Shown here in pieces: positions 62,811 through 64,000 of a DNA stretch of 64,000 nt. Below the pieces are notes generated by a model. It was given only the letters and a program-made list of their open reading frames with translations, was not told where the DNA came from and did not search any database. The DNA is from Methanosarcina acetivorans C2A. GTDB taxonomy: Archaea > Halobacteriota > Methanosarcinia > Methanosarcinales > Methanosarcinaceae. Location: NCBI RefSeq assembly GCF_000007345.1, contig NC_003552.1, positions 3,534,001 to 3,598,000 on the forward strand. Direction: 5' to 3'. Each line of letters starts with the position of its first letter. The stretch's first letter is position 1. The position numbers were made by a program, and so were the translations under genes.

Positions 62811-64000
62811 TTACATTTGGTCATCCATGGATTCCGTTTGGTTATCTGTGGATATTTCCGTTTGGTTATCCGTAGACTCCGTTTGGTTATCCATAGACTC
62901 CGTTTGGTTATCCAGAGATTCCGTTTGGTTATCCAGAGATTCCGTTTGGTTATCCAGAGATTCCGTTTGGTTGTCTGTTACATCTACAGGAGTTGTGGGT
63001 TGCCCTGGTATAGAGGCAGTTACAAGCGGGAGGTAATCCGTATAGCCACTGGTTCCGATATTGTACACTCCGTCTGCAATGCCGTCTCCATCCGCATCCG
63101 TTGCAGTCTGGGAAAAGCCGGTACCATCAGGTTTTGCCCAGAGGTTTCCTCCTATGTAGGGTCCACCCGCAATATTCGTACCTGCGGTTTTTGTTGTGTT
63201 CCAGACATTTCCAAAGCTTCCAGGTTTAATATTTGCGTTAACGTTGTTGTTCAGGTAGTTATTAAACACTGTATTGTTGTTGCTTGTAGAAGTCATATAA
63301 AGGCCTGAAACACCGTTTGAAACAATATTATTGCCTGAAATCGTATTATCACTGGAAGTGCTCAGGTGGATGCCCCGGTTGCTGTTGGAAGCGTCATTTT
63401 CCGAGATGTTGTTTTCTGAGGAGTAAGTCAGCAGTATTGCGTATTCGCTGTTGTCCAGAACAGTATTGTTCAAAAGCGTGTTCCTGTTTGATTTTGTAAG
63501 GAAAACTCCCCTATTATTGCCGGAAGCTTCGTTGCTATTTAAGTTATTGTTACTCGAATCTCCGAGGTAGATCCCGTAAGCGCGATTATAGCTTGCTAAG
63601 TTGCCGGTCAGGTCATTATAATTGCTTGAGTTTTCCAGGACAATGCCATGATCCTCGCTTTCACTCACATCGTTGTTCGAGAGGACATTCCATCCCGAGC
63701 GCAGCAGGTAAGCTCCGTACCTGTTTTTCACAGCATTGTTGTTTAAAAGCGTATTGTAATTGGAATCCTCCAGGTTAAGTCCTCTTCCTCCGTTCTGCAT
63801 AGTGTTATTAAGAACGGTACTGTTGCTGGAAAAAGCCAGGTCTATTCCAATTGTGTTGTTCGCCAGTATGTTCTCGCTTACATTACAGTTAGTAGAGTTC
63901 AGGAATGAAATTCCGGAGTAGAAATTATCCGAAACCGAATTTTCTAAGACATCGTTGTTTCCTGCAGATGTGATCTGAATACCTCTTCCATTATTTGAAG
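62811..64000 (-). CDS. NosD-like right-handed beta-helix surface protein (C-terminal part, runs off the window)
   Basis: The minus-strand frame is open from 62811 to the window edge, so the N terminus is missing. At least 390 residues of parallel beta-helix repeats (GIYLGDSSNNNLNSNEASGN-type rungs with NN-L-N patterns), then a NosD-like closing unit (NVWNTTKTAGTNIAGGPYIGG and DADGDGIADGVYNIG). The tail is about eight DNQTES-type heptads, each a potential N-glycosylation site. Probably an exported or surface protein of the large Methanosarcina NosD-repeat group. Confidence 0.88.
   Translation of the reverse strand, partial: SNNGRGIQITSAGNNDVLENSVSDNFYSGISFLNSTNCNVSENILANNTIGIDLAFSSNSTVLNNTMQNGGRGLNLEDSNYNTLLNNNAVKNRYGAYLLRSGWNVLSNNDVSESEDHGIVLENSSNYNDLTGNLASYNRAYGIYLGDSSNNNLNSNEASGNNRGVFLTKSNRNTLLNNTVLDNSEYAILLTYSSENNISENDASNSNRGIHLSTSSDNTISGNNIVSNGVSGLYMTSTSNNNTVFNNYLNNNVNANIKPGSFGNVWNTTKTAGTNIAGGPYIGGNLWAKPDGTGFSQTATDADGDGIADGVYNIGTSGYTDYLPLVTASIPGQPTTPVDVTDNQTESLDNQTESLDNQTESLDNQTESMDNQTESTDNQTEISTDNQTESMDDQM
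62826..62975. repeat. 21-bp minisatellite encoding DNQTES heptads
   Basis: TTCCGTTTGGTTATCCAGAGA-like units recur about seven times in frame at the 3' end of the NosD-like gene; three consecutive units are almost identical, which suggests recent expansion. Confidence 0.85.

Overview
The window reads as a chromosomal segment of a Methanosarcina, most like M. acetivorans. The reasons are archaeal-only gatE, formylmethanofuran dehydrogenase-type genes (fwdB, fwdD), a heterodisulfide reductase HdrA fused to an MvhD domain, a 195-residue protoglobin of the type described from M. acetivorans, archaeal Thi4, long AT-rich intergenic gaps and many insertion-sequence remnants. The species call is an inference from memory of these families, not a database result.

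Layout. (1) 0-7.7 kb: a dead glycogen-debranching gene, two near-identical GH130 mannoside-phosphorylase-type genes on either side of a P-type H+-ATPase, then an IS5-family copy abutted by a complete IS481-like element. (2) 7.7-12.6 kb: a Na+/alanine symporter and a three-gene MacB-like export operon. (3) 13.5-21 kb: a five-gene operon (membrane protein, MoxR ATPase, DUF58, two large vWA membrane proteins). (4) 21-27.6 kb: a gene-poor stretch with a pair of inverted-repeat-bounded elements, a lipoprotein remnant, an AI-2E-type permease, an unknown coiled-coil protein and a decayed MgtA-type Mg2+ ATPase. (5) 27.9-36 kb: radical SAM protein, tRNA-His, thi4, small membrane and lipoprotein genes, a TIR/zinc-ribbon mini-cluster and DUF2795. 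(6) 36-38.6 kb: decayed IS4 element and inverted-repeat structures. (7) 38.6-47.6 kb: aminotransferase plus aldehyde dehydrogenase pair, response regulator, gatE, a broken unknown gene, DUF2284 and a universal stress protein. (8) 47.8-62.3 kb: a redox-rich region with an eight-motif polyferredoxin, HdrA-MvhD, a ferredoxin:thioredoxin-reductase-type protein, AhpD with two zinc-ribbon winged-helix proteins, an Fe-S protein with FwdB and FwdD, a ZIP transporter, a Dps/ferritin-like protein, protoglobin and a methyltransferase. (9) The right edge holds the C-terminal part of a NosD-like beta-helix surface protein.

The most unusual observations are these. The FwdB paralogue has Arg-Leu where catalytic FwdB carries the metal-ligand Cys and neighbouring His. 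Two intact reading frames have no ATG, GTG or TTG start (an ATT-start regulator and an ATA-start methyltransferase). A TIR-zinc-ribbon protein sits between a Pro/Glu-rich micro-protein and an unknown small protein. Several uncharacterised inverted-repeat elements are present. In region 8 the genes plausibly share electron flow through ferredoxin, disulfides and iron, but co-function is inferred from adjacency only.
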